Shown here one piece after another: positions 36,851 through 47,271 of a DNA stretch of 64,000 bases. This stretch comes from Legionellales bacterium UBA4759 (GTDB lineage: Bacteria > Pseudomonadota > Gammaproteobacteria > Legionellales > Legionellaceae): NCBI GenBank assembly GCA_002403515.1, contig DHHZ01000127.1, positions 1 through 64,000 of the forward strand, written 5' to 3'. The notes below the pieces were generated by a model. That model saw only the letters and a program-made list of their open reading frames with translations. It made no database searches and was not told the DNA's origin. Position numbers and translations under genes: made by a program. Every line of letters starts with the position of its first letter. Position 1 is the first letter of the stretch.

Positions 36851-38242
36851 TTAGGCATCATTTTCTCTTCCAATCATACTATTACCAGCATTATTTTCTA
36901 ATTTATAAAATAAAACTATCAATAGGATAGGTAAGACACTCAGACTTAAAAAACTGTACATGAATGTATGGGCTGTCAGTACTTCATTGATGGAGTAAAA
37001 TCTTAAAAATAAAGCGCTGGTGGCGACCCCGACACTTATCCCAAATTGTTGCATGGTGCTAAAAATGCTGGAGCTTGCCCCCATATTATCGTCAGAAATA
37101 TTTTCAAAACATAAGGTACTCAGTGCCGCATATTGAATTGTTAAACAAATACCCAGTAGCGTTAGTGACGTAAAAAATTGCCAAAGCGGGGATTGTGCAT
37201 TCATATTTGAAAAATTGAAGATAATCAACGCCATAATAATGGTGTTATAAATTAGGCTTTTTTTGAACCCAAATTTTTGCAGGATGTCTATGCTTATGGG
37301 GCGAGAAAAGAAGGCGCCCAAAGGTAAAAAGAAGATTAAAAATCCTGAAGTCACGGGAGTTTTGCCAAGTGATATTTGAAAAAAAAGTGGAATTAAAAAT
37401 GGTAAACCGCCAAAGCATATTCGAGAAATAAAACCACCTAAAATACTAATAGTAAAAGTTTTTTGTTTAAATAAACTTAAAAGAATAATAGGATTTTTTT
37501 GTTTTCTTGAATGAATAAAGTATGACAAAAAAAATATTAAAGACATTAATAAAATTTCAAAAGCGATATGCAATTTGATTTCAATATTGCTTAACATCGA
37601 TAATGACAACATCATTAAGCTTAAAGCAAGACCAAATAAGACAAAACCCAGCTTATCCAGTGGGTGAATCTTTTTACTTGGAAAGTCGTGCAGATATTTT
37701 TTTATAATAAAAAAATTAAGAATTCCAATGGGCACATTTACCCAAAAAATCCATGACCAATTCAGATATACGACAATAAAGCCGCCTACCATCGGGCCAA
37801 CCATCGATGCAATTGAGGCAATCATGATCACCAAATTCATTTTCGGTAAAAATTCTTTTTTGGGAAAACTTTTTAAAATGATTAAGCGAGCTACAGGTAC
37901 ATTGAGTGCGCCGCCGATGCCTTGGATAAATCTTAAAATAATCAATTCATGGATGTGATGAGCAAAGCCACAGCCCAAAGATGCGATGGAGAAAATACCA
38001 ATGGCGGATAAGAAAGTTTTTTTTATGCCATATTTGTCACAAATCCAACCGCTGATGGGAATAAATATGGCCAAACTCATTAAATAACTGATCAAGGCTA
38101 TTTTTAATTCTATTGGATGAACATGCAAGTCTTTGGATATCTCCGGAATAGCGGTATTGAGAATCGTGGTATCCATAGAATCCATAAACATGGCAATGGC
38201 GACGATGATTAAACAAAATTTAGCTCTTGTTGGAGATATCAT
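36851..38242 (-). CDS. MFS drug efflux transporter (DHA2/EmrB-like)
   Basis: A 463-residue multi-spanning transporter with 13-14 hydrophobic segments. Motif D1 of the 14-TM family reads MDSMDTTILNTAIPEI, motif A GWICDKYGIKK, and the antiporter motif C GPMVGGFI. It most resembles H+-coupled multidrug exporters of the EmrB/QacA type. The substrate is unknown. It starts three bases after the ispB stop, so the two are co-transcribed, an unusual pairing of a quinone-chain enzyme with an efflux pump. Their promoter has a palindromic operator. Confidence 0.87.
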   Translation of the reverse strand: MISPTRAKFCLIIVAIAMFMDSMDTTILNTAIPEISKDLHVHPIELKIALISYLMSLAIFIPISGWICDKYGIKKTFLSAIGIFSIASLGCGFAHHIHELIILRFIQGIGGALNVPVARLIILKSFPKKEFLPKMNLVIMIASIASMVGPMVGGFIVVYLNWSWIFWVNVPIGILNFFIIKKYLHDFPSKKIHPLDKLGFVLFGLALSLMMLSLSMLSNIEIKLHIAFEILLMSLIFFLSYFIHSRKQKNPIILLSLFKQKTFTISILGGFISRICFGGLPFLIPLFFQISLGKTPVTSGFLIFFLPLGAFFSRPISIDILQKFGFKKSLIYNTIIMALIIFNFSNMNAQSPLWQFFTSLTLLGICLTIQYAALSTLCFENISDDNMGASSSIFSTMQQFGISVGVATSALFLRFYSINEVLTAHTFMYSFLSLSVLPILLIVLFYKLENNAGNSMIGRENDA

Positions 38243-38245
38243 TGA

Positions 38246-39214
38246 TTAATATTCTCTTTGAATACTGTAGTCGGCAATTTCTTGTAAAGCGGTTTTATAC
38301 ACAGATTCGTGTAAAAAATCTAAAGCTTGTTTGGCTAATTGTGCTTCTTGATAAGCAATATTTTTGGTGTATTCAATGGATTGTGTATCATGAATAATTT
38401 GAATGATTTTATCCAAATGTTCTAAAGAACCATTTTGAAGACTTTCAACAATGATAGCCTTATTTTTCTCATCGGCTTGTGACAAAGCATGAATAATGGG
38501 CAAGGTTGATTTTCCATCGGCGAGATCATCGCCAATATTTTTCCCAATTGTCGATGATTCAGCGCAATAATCCAATGCATCATCTATCAATTGAAATGCA
38601 TTTCCCAAATGGCGCCCATAAAGGAATAATTTTTCACAATTTTCAGGGCTGGTTTGAGACAACAGGCCAGGTAATTTTGCCGCAGCAGCAAAAAGCAATG
38701 AGGTTTTAGCCTCAATAATAGAAAAATAGTCCTTGGTATTGATGAATGTTTGGTGTCGATTCACCAGTTGCACCAATTCACCATGTCCCATTTGACGCTC
38801 AATTTCAGCCATCAATTCCAACATGTCCATGTTTTTTAAACTGAGTAACAATTGATGATGAAGTATGAATAAATAATCCCCAACCAAAACACTGGCTTGG
38901 TTACCCCATATTTCATGGGCAGTTTTTTTGCCACGGCGTAATTTTGATTCATCAATAACATCATCATGCAAAAGGGATGCTGTATGAAAAAACTCTAAAA
39001 CAGCAGCAAGAGTGATATCTTGATGACCATTATAGCCCAGAGCTTTACTAGTCAATAATAGAATAAGGGGGCGAAGTTGTTTACCACCACCATTGAATAA
39101 ATTTTCTGTTAGTTGCGCAACAAAAGGATGTTGGCGGGTAATTTCTTGATGAATCAATTGATTCACATCAGAGAGTTCTTTAGTTACCAGCGCGCGAATG
39201 GATTGTATGGTCAT
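38246..39214 (-). CDS. ispB: Octaprenyl/polyprenyl diphosphate synthase
   Basis: A trans-polyprenyl diphosphate synthase of 322 residues that makes the side chain of ubiquinone. The first aspartate-rich motif is LLHDDVIDESKLRRG and the second LIDDALDYCAE; GGGKQLRPLILLL and GNQASVLVGDYLF are also typical. By length and similarity pattern it is IspB rather than IspA. In many relatives ispB stands opposite rplU; here it is about 4 kb away and leads an operon with an MFS pump. Confidence 0.93.
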   Translation of the reverse strand: MTIQSIRALVTKELSDVNQLIHQEITRQHPFVAQLTENLFNGGGKQLRPLILLLTSKALGYNGHQDITLAAVLEFFHTASLLHDDVIDESKLRRGKKTAHEIWGNQASVLVGDYLFILHHQLLLSLKNMDMLELMAEIERQMGHGELVQLVNRHQTFINTKDYFSIIEAKTSLLFAAAAKLPGLLSQTSPENCEKLFLYGRHLGNAFQLIDDALDYCAESSTIGKNIGDDLADGKSTLPIIHALSQADEKNKAIIVESLQNGSLEHLDKIIQIIHDTQSIEYTKNIAYQEAQLAKQALDFLHESVYKTALQEIADYSIQREY

Positions 39215-39236
39215 TGATTTCAGGATAAAAAAATTA

Positions 39237-39273
39237 TTAATACGATCGTATTAACCCTATAGAATAAAGTCAA
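39237..39273 (-). promoter_or_regulatory. ispB-MFS promoter with overlapping 18-bp palindromic operator
   Basis: On the minus strand TTGACT (bases 39268-39273) and TACGAT (39245-39250) are separated by 17 bases. The perfect palindrome TTAATACGATCGTATTAA (39237-39254) covers the -10 element. This is the geometry of a repressor site, and its size suits a TetR-type dimer. No regulator gene is adjacent. Confidence 0.75.
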
Positions 39274-39313
39274 GGGTCACATCTGTATTTGTCTAATTGA
39301 TAAAGGTTTTGTT

Positions 39314-40216
39314 TCAGTGCCCCAAAAGTGCTCGGGCAACTTTGGATTGATTGGGGCGATTTAGAATTTTACAGATTTTATCGCCAAGATTAACAATTTG
39401 ATAAATATCAACACCAGTTTCTATTCCTAAACCATGCATTAAATATAGCAAGTCTTCTGTTGCAAGATTGCCACTGGCTCCTCTGGCATAAGGACATCCA
39501 CCAAGGCCTGCAATAGCGCTATCGAATTTATTAATCCCTTGATTAAGGGCCGTGTACACATTCGCAATGGCTTGGCCATAAGTGTCATGAAAATGCATGC
39601 TGAGTTGCTCTAATGGAAAATGATTTTTGAACAAATCAAGCAGTGCATTGGTTTGTTTAGGAGTACTGACCCCAATGGTATCGCTTAAACTTAAATCATC
39701 AATGGCAAAAAGAGCTAATTTTTCGGCAACTGAAAGTACTTTTTCTGGTGAAATATAACCTTCATACGGGCATCCTAGTGCACAGGAAATATATGCACGA
39801 ATAGGGATTCTATGGGCTTTAGCAAGCTTAATGACTGGAATAAAACGTTCAATGCTCTCATCAATTGAGCAATTAATATTTCTTTGATTGAATGTTTCAC
39901 TGGCAGCCGTAAATATGGCGATAGATTGTATATTGGCTTCTAATGCTTTCTGCATGCCTTGAAGGTTTGGTACCAATGCAGAATAAACAATCCCAGGTTT
40001 TTTATTAATCTGTTGGTAAACTTCAAAACTATCGGCCAATTGTGGGATTCGCTGTGGATTGACGAAGCTGGTTGCTTCAATGTATGACAAACCTGTTTCA
40101 GACAATTGATTAATCCAATCAATTTTTGTAGTGGTATCTACAAAAGTTTTTTCATTTTGCAAACCATCGCGGGGTCCGACTTCAACAATAAAAACTTCTG
40201 GTTTCTTATTTGTCAT
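39314..40216 (-). CDS. mvaB: Hydroxymethylglutaryl-CoA lyase
   Basis: Cleaves HMG-CoA to acetoacetate and acetyl-CoA, the last step of leucine degradation. The 300-residue product has the N-terminal catalytic motif EVGPRDGLQNE, the metal-binding HFHDTYGQA and the signature GLGGCPYARGASGN with the catalytic Cys. It is the last gene of the isovalerate operon, and its ATG overlaps the end of the carboxylase alpha gene by 11 bases. Confidence 0.94.
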   Translation of the reverse strand: MTNKKPEVFIVEVGPRDGLQNEKTFVDTTTKIDWINQLSETGLSYIEATSFVNPQRIPQLADSFEVYQQINKKPGIVYSALVPNLQGMQKALEANIQSIAIFTAASETFNQRNINCSIDESIERFIPVIKLAKAHRIPIRAYISCALGCPYEGYISPEKVLSVAEKLALFAIDDLSLSDTIGVSTPKQTNALLDLFKNHFPLEQLSMHFHDTYGQAIANVYTALNQGINKFDSAIAGLGGCPYARGASGNLATEDLLYLMHGLGIETGVDIYQIVNLGDKICKILNRPNQSKVARALLGH

Positions 40217-42152
40217 AGCTCAACTCAACCAATTCACATCCCTCTTGAACTTGTTGCCCTTGTTGGTAAAAAATTTCTTTAATATTGGCGTTATCTGGGG
40301 CATAAATGGTATGTTCCATTTTCATGGCCTCTAAAACAAGTAGGGGTTCACCTTTAGTTATAATGTCGCCTGTTTTTTTGTAGATTGCAACAATCGTTGC
40401 AGGCATGGGCGAACGAATTTTTGTATCTTGTTGTTGATTGTCTGTGTTAGATTGAGCCCGAGTTACCTGATGGATTTCATAACTATTTAATTGATCATGA
40501 ATGGTGAAATAATTTAATTTTTTATCCACTTGAAAACGATAGCATTGTTGATTGATTTCAAGATAAAGTTGATGGGCTTGATTATGAAAAAAAACTTCAA
40601 AATTTTGTGCTTGATATTCGACAACAAAATAATTTTCTTTGGGGCTTGAGATTTTTAATTGGTATAATTCATTATCAAAAGAAAATTGTATGGGCCAGAA
40701 ACGTTGTGAGATATTGCTAAACTGCATCAAATCTTTGGGCGTTTGATTTTTTTCCTGCAGGGCATGAAGCTCTAGTGCACAGGCTGCCAAGATGATAATT
40801 GATTTTGGAGTTTGTGTGTCGTGGAACTTATGATTCAGTAAAAAATGAATAGGGACTGCGCCTTTTTGCCAGGTCTTGTCATTTAAAATGAGTTTAAGAT
40901 AATCTAAATTACTTTCTATGCCAAAGATATCTGTTTCATGGAGCATATTTTGCATTTCAATGATGGCTTTTTCGCGCGTTTCTCCCCAGGCAATTTCTTT
41001 TGCTAGTAAAGAATCATAGTGGGATTGAATGACTTGGTGGCATTCAATACCCGTATCAACTCTGCCAAATTTAGGCCATATCAAGCGATTAATTTGACCT
41101 TGACTGGGTTTAAAGTCATGTTTGGGCTGTTCGGCACAAATACGACACTCTATGGCATGTCCTTTGGGGGTGGTGGGTTGTGTAAATGGTATGGCTTTCC
41201 CTTGTGCAATTTGGATTTGCAGTTCAACCAAATCTAAGCCAGTGATAGCTTCAGTAATAGGGTGTTCGACTTGCAAGCGCGCATTCATTTCCATGAAATA
41301 TAGTGTTTCATCTGCGGTGAGTAAAAACTCAACGGTGCCTGCATTGGTATACTCAAAGGTTTTAGCAACTTCTAAGGCATGTTCGTAAAGTTGTTTTCTA
41401 AGGGTCTTCGATAAATGAATTGCAGGTGCCTCCTCAACAATTTTTTGTTGACGTCGTTGTACCGAGCAATCTCTTTCAAATAAATGAACAACATGACCCA
41501 AATGGTCGCCAAAAATTTGTACTTCGAGGTGGCGCGGATTTTCAATGAACTTTTCTAAGAGTAATTCGTCATTGCCAAAGTAGGCTTTTGCTTCACGGCG
41601 GGCTGAAGACAGAGCATTTTGCCATTCACTGGCTTGATGAACAATTTTTAAGCCTTTGCCACCACCACCGTGTGCCGCTTTAATAACCAATGGAAATCCA
41701 AGTTTTTGAGCTGCTTGAAGCAATTCTTCATCACTGGGATTACTGGGGTTGAAGCCGGGCACTAGAGGAACATTGGTGTTTGCAAGTAGGACTTTTGCTT
41801 TTTGTTTGGAGCCCACATTTTCCATAGCTTTACTTGAGGGACCAATAAAGACAATATTGGCTTTTTCACAAGCTCTCGCAAATTCTGGATTTTCAGATAA
41901 AAAACCATAGCCCGGGTGTATGGCATCAACTTGTGCTATTGATGCAGTTTCAATAATTTTTTCAATATTCAAATAACTTTTTTGAGGAGACGCCTCACCA
42001 ATCCAATAAGCCTCATCGGCCATTTGCACATGAGGATGGAAACGATCAGCAGAAGAATAAATCGCAACACTTTGCATGCCTAATTTGCGTAGTGTCTTGA
42101 TAATTCTTATGGCAATTTCCCCTCGATTTGCAATTAATATTTTTTTAAACAT
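40206..42152 (-). CDS. liuD: Methylcrotonyl-CoA carboxylase, biotin-containing alpha subunit
   Basis: A 648-residue biotin carboxylase/biotin carrier fusion that carboxylates biotin with ATP and bicarbonate. The N-terminal carboxylase has ILIANRGEIAIRI, the glycine-rich ATP loop AAHGGGGKGLKIV and FMEMNARLQVEHPITE. The biotin-binding Lys sits in LEAMKMEHTI near residue 612. Being next to the carboxyltransferase beta subunit, isovaleryl-CoA dehydrogenase and HMG-CoA lyase genes, methylcrotonyl-CoA is the expected substrate. Propionyl-CoA or geranyl-CoA carboxylase would be the alternatives, less well supported by context. Confidence 0.92.
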   Translation of the reverse strand: MFKKILIANRGEIAIRIIKTLRKLGMQSVAIYSSADRFHPHVQMADEAYWIGEASPQKSYLNIEKIIETASIAQVDAIHPGYGFLSENPEFARACEKANIVFIGPSSKAMENVGSKQKAKVLLANTNVPLVPGFNPSNPSDEELLQAAQKLGFPLVIKAAHGGGGKGLKIVHQASEWQNALSSARREAKAYFGNDELLLEKFIENPRHLEVQIFGDHLGHVVHLFERDCSVQRRQQKIVEEAPAIHLSKTLRKQLYEHALEVAKTFEYTNAGTVEFLLTADETLYFMEMNARLQVEHPITEAITGLDLVELQIQIAQGKAIPFTQPTTPKGHAIECRICAEQPKHDFKPSQGQINRLIWPKFGRVDTGIECHQVIQSHYDSLLAKEIAWGETREKAIIEMQNMLHETDIFGIESNLDYLKLILNDKTWQKGAVPIHFLLNHKFHDTQTPKSIIILAACALELHALQEKNQTPKDLMQFSNISQRFWPIQFSFDNELYQLKISSPKENYFVVEYQAQNFEVFFHNQAHQLYLEINQQCYRFQVDKKLNYFTIHDQLNSYEIHQVTRAQSNTDNQQQDTKIRSPMPATIVAIYKKTGDIITKGEPLLVLEAMKMEHTIYAPDNANIKEIFYQQGQQVQEGCELVELSYDK

Positions 42153-42157
42153 ACCAC

Positions 42158-42928
42158 TTATCCTTTATGTTTGGATTGCAAAAAAGTATTGAGCAATTCT
42201 TGCGCTATTGGTGTTGTACGAATACGAGCTAATTTTTCAGCAGTTTGATTTGATAAATGCGCATCAATGGTTTGATTTTTGATAGAATTTAACCAAGGCT
42301 TAATGGTTTGCAGTGCCTCTTTTGGAAGTTCAGTCCAATTTTTTAAGAGGATTTCTGCTCGGGATTGCAATTCATAATTAGGCATTATTTCATCGACTAA
42401 TTCATGATTTAAAGCATCTTTAGCAGAAAAAACCTGGGCACTTAAAAAAAGTTTTTTGGTGGTTTTATATCCCATGGTTTCCAAGATATAAGGACTAATG
42501 ATAGCCGGTATTAAACCAAGACGCGCCTCTGAAAAACAAAAACGGGTTTGTTCATTGGCAATGACATAATCACTGGCGGCAATAAATCCTAATGCACCGC
42601 CGTAAGCATCACCTTGTACGATACAAAGTGTTGGTTTAGGACACTGGTACCATGCTAAAAGAACATCTGCAAGTTGTTTAGCATTGGCAAGATTGGTATC
42701 CCAATCTTGATTGGCGATATTTTTCATGGTGTCTAAATCTGCCCCAGCAGAAAAATAATCCCCCTCTGCTGATAAACAAATCGCTTGAACTTCATGAAGA
42801 TCGATCCCCATTTGAATCGCTTGCATCAGTTCATCTAGCAAAATTGAATTAAAAGCATTGCGTTTTTCAACTCTAGATAGGGTTATCCATAAAATCTTTT
42901 GATCACAATTATATTTAATGGTATTCAC
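42158..42928 (-). CDS. liuC: Enoyl-CoA hydratase (methylglutaconyl-CoA hydratase-like)
   Basis: A 256-residue crotonase-fold protein. The oxyanion-hole region is [13 protein letters not shown] and the second site [17 protein letters not shown], followed by [19 protein letters not shown] with the catalytic-region Glu. In the leucine pathway it hydrates 3-methylglutaconyl-CoA to HMG-CoA. GTG at 42928 overlaps the upstream stop (GTGA) and is better spaced from GGAG than the TTG at 42937, so it is taken as the start. Confidence 0.87.
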   Translation of the reverse strand: MNTIKYNCDQKILWITLSRVEKRNAFNSILLDELMQAIQMGIDLHEVQAICLSAEGDYFSAGADLDTMKNIANQDWDTNLANAKQLADVLLAWYQCPKPTLCIVQGDAYGGALGFIAASDYVIANEQTRFCFSEARLGLIPAIISPYILETMGYKTTKKLFLSAQVFSAKDALNHELVDEIMPNYELQSRAEILLKNWTELPKEALQTIKPWLNSIKNQTIDAHLSNQTAEKLARIRTTPIAQELLNTFLQSKHKG

Positions 42929-44532
42929 ATTCGCCAAACTCCATATTGACTATCTTCTAGTGGACTATTCATCGCGATTTTAAGGCTATAGGCCAAAACT
43001 TTTCTGGTATCTTGTGGTCGAATCACCCCATCATCCCACAGTCTTGCACTGGCATAATAAGGATGACCTTGATGCTCGTATTGCGCCCTCATTTGCATTT
43101 TAAACTCTTCTTGTTCGTTTAAAGGCCATGCTTTGCCCGTACGTTCCGATTTGTCTAAACGAATTTGGCTTAATACATTTGCAGCTTGCTCTCCACCCAT
43201 CACACTAATACGACTGGTTGGCCAGGACCACATAAAACGTGGCGAAAATGCGCGTCCACACATGGCGTAATTTCCAGCGCCAAAGCTACCACCGATGATG
43301 ACTGTGAACTTAGGTACCGCGGCATTAGCAACCGCAGAGACCATTTTAGCGCCGTGTTTGGCAATTCCTGATGCTTCATATTTCTGCCCGACCATAAAGC
43401 CTGTAATATTTTGCAGAAATAACAAAGGTATTTTTCTTTGGGTACAAAGCTGAATAAAATGTGTCGCTTTTTGGGCACTTTCAGAAAACAAAATGCCATT
43501 GTTAGCAATGATTCCTACAGGATAACCATAAATTTTTGCGAATCCACACACCAAACTTTTTCCAAATAAAGCTTTGAATTCAGAAAATTCTGAGCCATCA
43601 ACCAAGCGTGCAATTATTTCATGAATATCTACAGGTTTTTTGAGATCAAAAGGGGCCAAGGAATTTAGTTCTTCACTGGGGTATAAAGGCTCTAAAAAAT
43701 GGGTTTCTTGTAGTATGCTTTGCTGTGGTTTGGGGACTTGAGATATCAATTCACGCGTAATTTCTAGCGCATGTTCATCGTTTTCTGCAAAATAATCTGC
43801 AACTCCTGATTGTTCACAATGCACATAAGCACCGCCTAGGCTTTCTGCATCGATGATTTCCCCGGTAGCAGCCTTGACCAAAGGCGGTCCACCTAAAAAT
43901 ATAGTGCCTTGCTCTTTGACCATGATGACTTGATCTGACATGGCCGGTACATATGCACCACCTGCAGTACAAGAACCCATAACCACGGCAATTTGCGGGA
44001 TATTTAAGGCTGATAATTGCGCTTGGTTATAAAAAATTCTGCCGAAGTGTTCCCTATCGGGGAAAACTTCGTCTTGGCGGGGAAGAAATGCGCCACCGGA
44101 GTCGACTAAATAAATACAAGGCAAACGATTCTCTCGGGCAATTTCTTGGGCACGCAAATGTTTTTTCACAGTCAAAGGATAATAAGTGCCGCCTTTGACT
44201 GTGGCATCATTAATGACAATCATACAATCTATGCCATGAATTTGACCAACTCCAGCAATCACACCTGCTGCGGGCACATTGTCTTCATAGACTCCATAAG
44301 CGGCCAGCGCACCAATCTCTAAAAAAGGACTACCTGGGTCTAGTAAATAATTTAAACGTTCACGGGGTAGTAATTTACCTTGACTCAGATGTTTTTGACG
44401 AGATTTTTCATCACCACCTTGGGCAATTGTTTCTTGAATGGCAAGTAATTCTCGGAGTTGTTGTTGAATGTTTTGATTGTTTTTTTGAAAATATTCGGAT
44501 TGTAAGTTGATTTGGCTAGAAAGGATACTCAT
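42925..44532 (-). CDS. liuB: Methylcrotonyl-CoA carboxylase, carboxyltransferase beta subunit
   Basis: A 535-residue carboxyltransferase that moves CO2 from biotin to 3-methylcrotonyl-CoA. Features of the family: [24 protein letters not shown] at about residue 53, [35 protein letters not shown] and [16 protein letters not shown]. Length is that of MCC-beta (about 535) rather than AccD. Its stop overlaps the hydratase start. Confidence 0.94.
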   Translation of the reverse strand: MSILSSQINLQSEYFQKNNQNIQQQLRELLAIQETIAQGGDEKSRQKHLSQGKLLPRERLNYLLDPGSPFLEIGALAAYGVYEDNVPAAGVIAGVGQIHGIDCMIVINDATVKGGTYYPLTVKKHLRAQEIARENRLPCIYLVDSGGAFLPRQDEVFPDREHFGRIFYNQAQLSALNIPQIAVVMGSCTAGGAYVPAMSDQVIMVKEQGTIFLGGPPLVKAATGEIIDAESLGGAYVHCEQSGVADYFAENDEHALEITRELISQVPKPQQSILQETHFLEPLYPSEELNSLAPFDLKKPVDIHEIIARLVDGSEFSEFKALFGKSLVCGFAKIYGYPVGIIANNGILFSESAQKATHFIQLCTQRKIPLLFLQNITGFMVGQKYEASGIAKHGAKMVSAVANAAVPKFTVIIGGSFGAGNYAMCGRAFSPRFMWSWPTSRISVMGGEQAANVLSQIRLDKSERTGKAWPLNEQEEFKMQMRAQYEHQGHPYYASARLWDDGVIRPQDTRKVLAYSLKIAMNSPLEDSQYGVWRM

Positions 44533-44544
44533 GAATTATCGCCC

Positions 44545-44874
44545 TTATTGAATGAGTAAAGCACTACCATTAAGAATAATCCAAAGACCCGATGCTAGGG
44601 CCACGGGATGCAATAAATGTTTAGCCTTGCGCCATTTGATTAGCCTATCAACAATCACCGTGATGGTAAAAGGCCAGAAAATTTGTGCAATAACAATTAG
44701 AATAACATTAGGCATTGAAATTGAGAAATAATCTAGAAAGTTATGCAATAAATTTTTAATAAAATTTGCCGAGAGTAAATTAAAAATGGCCAAGTAAATC
44801 ATGACATTTTTAATCCATGGAATACTCAAGACCAAAAGGCTTAATAAAATTAAAAGTTTTTTATTATTAAACAT
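44545..44874 (-). CDS. Small membrane protein within the leucine operon, unknown
   Basis: A 109-residue hydrophobic protein with three or four membrane segments (LLILLSLLVLSIPWI, ILIVIAQIFWPFTITVIV, ASGLWIILNGSALLI) and a basic loop DRLIKWRKAKHLLHP. No family was recognised. ATG 44874 overlaps the stop of the upstream thiolase by one base on the minus strand, so it is probably co-translated with the operon. It might be a transporter accessory for branched acids, but nothing in the sequence shows it. Confidence 0.75.
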   Translation of the reverse strand: MFNNKKLLILLSLLVLSIPWIKNVMIYLAIFNLLSANFIKNLLHNFLDYFSISMPNVILIVIAQIFWPFTITVIVDRLIKWRKAKHLLHPVALASGLWIILNGSALLIQ

Positions 44875-46043
44875 TATCTCTCCAATGCGATAGCTAGAGC
44901 TTCGCCGCCTCCAATACAAATACTTGCAATTCCTCGATGTTTATTTTGTTGAAGCATGGCATAAATCAATGATACAACAATTCTCGCGCCAGATGCACCA
45001 ATTGGGTGACCTAGGGCGCACGCACCACCGTGAATATTGACTTTACTGGGGTCAAGTTTTAATTCTTGAATGGCAGCCAAAGTGACCACCGCAAAGGCTT
45101 CGTTGATTTCCCATAAATCCACATCATGCAGTTGCCAATTTAGTTTTTTGACTAAGTTTTTGATACTGTGTGCAGGTGCAGTTGTGAACCATTCAGGTGC
45201 TTGAGCATAGCTTGCAAATCCCTTTATTTTGACTAAAGGTTTGAGATTTAATGCCTTGGCATGCTGTTCGCTCATGAGCATTAAACTCGCAGCGCCATCA
45301 GCAATAGAGCTGGAATTCCCTGCTGTGATGGTTCCATCTTTTTGGAATACAGGTTTCAATCGTGGCAATTTAGCCAATTTTGTCTCTTGCGGTTGTTCAT
45401 CAATCAAGACCGTTTCATTGTGCTCTAGTACAATCGATAACTCACTTAAAAATGCGCCTTTCTTTTGGGCATTTAAAGCCTTTTCCATAGAGGATTTGGC
45501 AAACTCATCTTGTTCTTCTCTACTGATATTTAAAGTTTTAGAAGCCAATTCTCCAAAACAGCCCATGAGTTTTTTTTCAGGATCGTAAGCATCTTGAAGA
45601 CCATCCAGCCACATATGATCAAGGCATTCTCCATGTCCTAATCGATAACCATTACGCGCTTTGGGTAAAAGATAAGGTGCATTGCTCATGCTTTCCATGC
45701 CACCTGCCAAAACAACTTGACTACGTCCTTGTTGTATCGCATCAAAGCCTTGCATGATGGCCTGCATGCCAGAACCACAAACTTTATTAACAGTGGATGA
45801 AATCACATGATGACCAAGACCTGCTTTGATGGCAGTTTGTCTTGCGGGTGCTTGACCAATCCCAGCAGGCAATACGCATCCCATAATAACCTCATCGACC
45901 ATCTTATGAGCAATAGCCGCTTGCTCTATACATGCCAAGTGACTGATGACACCCAATTCTACACCAGACAAATGCGATAATTTCCCTAAAAAACCACCGA
46001 TAGGGGTTCGTTTTGCCGCCACAATCACAATATCATTTGACAT
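44874..46043 (-). CDS. Acetyl-CoA acetyltransferase (thiolase)
   Basis: A 389-residue thiolase. The acylated Cys is in NKVCGSGMQAI (about residue 88), the His in the NEAFAVV region, and the second Cys/glycine loop in GGACALGHPIGASGARI and ASICIGGGEALAI. In the leucine operon it would convert acetoacetyl-CoA, formed from the acetoacetate released by MvaB, into acetyl-CoA, or serve in its reverse direction. No gene for a CoA transferase or acetoacetyl-CoA synthetase is in the cluster, so activation of acetoacetate must be encoded elsewhere. Confidence 0.92.
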   Translation of the reverse strand: MSNDIVIVAAKRTPIGGFLGKLSHLSGVELGVISHLACIEQAAIAHKMVDEVIMGCVLPAGIGQAPARQTAIKAGLGHHVISSTVNKVCGSGMQAIMQGFDAIQQGRSQVVLAGGMESMSNAPYLLPKARNGYRLGHGECLDHMWLDGLQDAYDPEKKLMGCFGELASKTLNISREEQDEFAKSSMEKALNAQKKGAFLSELSIVLEHNETVLIDEQPQETKLAKLPRLKPVFQKDGTITAGNSSSIADGAASLMLMSEQHAKALNLKPLVKIKGFASYAQAPEWFTTAPAHSIKNLVKKLNWQLHDVDLWEINEAFAVVTLAAIQELKLDPSKVNIHGGACALGHPIGASGARIVVSLIYAMLQQNKHRGIASICIGGGEALAIALER

Positions 46044-46045
46044 GT

Positions 46046-47200
46046 TTACTCCAAAGGTGCTGTTTCTTTGAATAATTCTCGACCTATTAATAAACGTCGT
46101 ATTTCAGAAGTACCCGCGCCAATTTCATAAAGTTTGGCATCACGAAGCAGTCTGCCTGTTGGATATTCATTGATATAGCCGTTACCACCGAGTATTTGGA
46201 TAGCTTGCAGAGCCATTTGGGTGGCTTGTTCTGCAGTGAATAAAATAACGCTGGCGGCATCTTTACGATTGATGCGGTTTGCATCACAAGCACTGGCTGT
46301 TTGGTATAGTAGTGCTCTAGAAGCATTTAAAATGGTGTACATGTCAGCCAGTTTCCCTTGAATGAATTGAAATTCACCAATGGCGCTATGGAATTGTTTT
46401 CGTTGGTGGACATAAGGTAAAACGACATCCATGCAAGCTTGCATGATTCCAACCGGTCCAGCAGCCAAAATGACACGTTCATAATCCAAACCACTCATCA
46501 AAACACCGACACCATGATTAAGTTGGCCTAGAATTTGCTCATCACTGACCCAGCAATTTTCAAATACCAATTCGCAAGTGTTTGAGCCACGCATGCCAAG
46601 CTTGTCAAGTTTTTGTGCAGTTTTAAAACCAGGCATGCCTTTTTCTATGATAAAAGCTGTAATCCCTTTGGCACCTTGGGTGGGCGCTGTTTTGGCATAA
46701 ACTACTAATACATCAGCATCGGGTCCATTGGTGATCCACATTTTATGACCATTGAGAATGTATCCATCTTTTTCACGAGTGGCTTTAAGTTGCATACTGA
46801 CCACATCGGAACCCGCTTGGGTTTCACTCATGGCTAAGGCACCGACCCATTCGCCTGAAACCAATTTTGGCAAGTATTTGTTTTTTTGTAGAGCATTGCC
46901 GTTGCGATAAATTTGATTCACGCACAAGTTACTGTGTGCGCCGTAACTTAAACCAACAGACGCACTTGAACGAGAGATTTCCTCTAAAACAATCGCATGT
47001 GCTAAATACCCCATATTGGCGCCACCATACTCTTCAGAAACCGTAATTCCTAATAAACCCAATTCCCCCATTTTTTTCCAAAGATGGTGAGGAAATTCAT
47101 TGTTTTTGTCGATTTCTGCAGCAATAGGAGCAATTTCTTTTTTGGCAAATTGCTCGACAGTGTGGCGAAGTAAATCTAGCGTTTCATTTTGTAAATACAT
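46046..47200 (-). CDS. liuA: Isovaleryl-CoA dehydrogenase
   Basis: A 384-residue acyl-CoA dehydrogenase. [20 protein letters not shown] is the FAD/substrate signature; the segment [12 protein letters not shown] contains the Glu at the position typical of isovaleryl-CoA dehydrogenases (near residue 247). The C-terminal signature [22 protein letters not shown] has the usual form. It is the first gene of the minus-strand catabolic operon (liuA, thiolase, membrane protein, liuB, liuC, liuD, mvaB). The 70-base gap upstream has a TATAGT element but no clear operator. Confidence 0.93.
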   Translation of the reverse strand: MYLQNETLDLLRHTVEQFAKKEIAPIAAEIDKNNEFPHHLWKKMGELGLLGITVSEEYGGANMGYLAHAIVLEEISRSSASVGLSYGAHSNLCVNQIYRNGNALQKNKYLPKLVSGEWVGALAMSETQAGSDVVSMQLKATREKDGYILNGHKMWITNGPDADVLVVYAKTAPTQGAKGITAFIIEKGMPGFKTAQKLDKLGMRGSNTCELVFENCWVSDEQILGQLNHGVGVLMSGLDYERVILAAGPVGIMQACMDVVLPYVHQRKQFHSAIGEFQFIQGKLADMYTILNASRALLYQTASACDANRINRKDAASVILFTAEQATQMALQAIQILGGNGYINEYPTGRLLRDAKLYEIGAGTSEIRRLLIGRELFKETAPLE

Positions 47201-47271
47201 TGAAAATATCCAAGCATAACTTAATTTAAAGACTATAACTTGGATGATTGAAGAAGGGAAGATTATATAAA

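Noticed and set aside
39237..39254. Assigning the 18-bp palindrome to regulation of the leucine operon.
   Set aside because: It lies downstream of that operon's last gene and precisely on the ispB promoter.
40206..42152. Acetyl-CoA carboxylase AccC or propionyl-CoA carboxylase for the biotin subunit.
   Set aside because: The fused biotin domain and the liu neighbours favour methylcrotonyl-CoA carboxylase.
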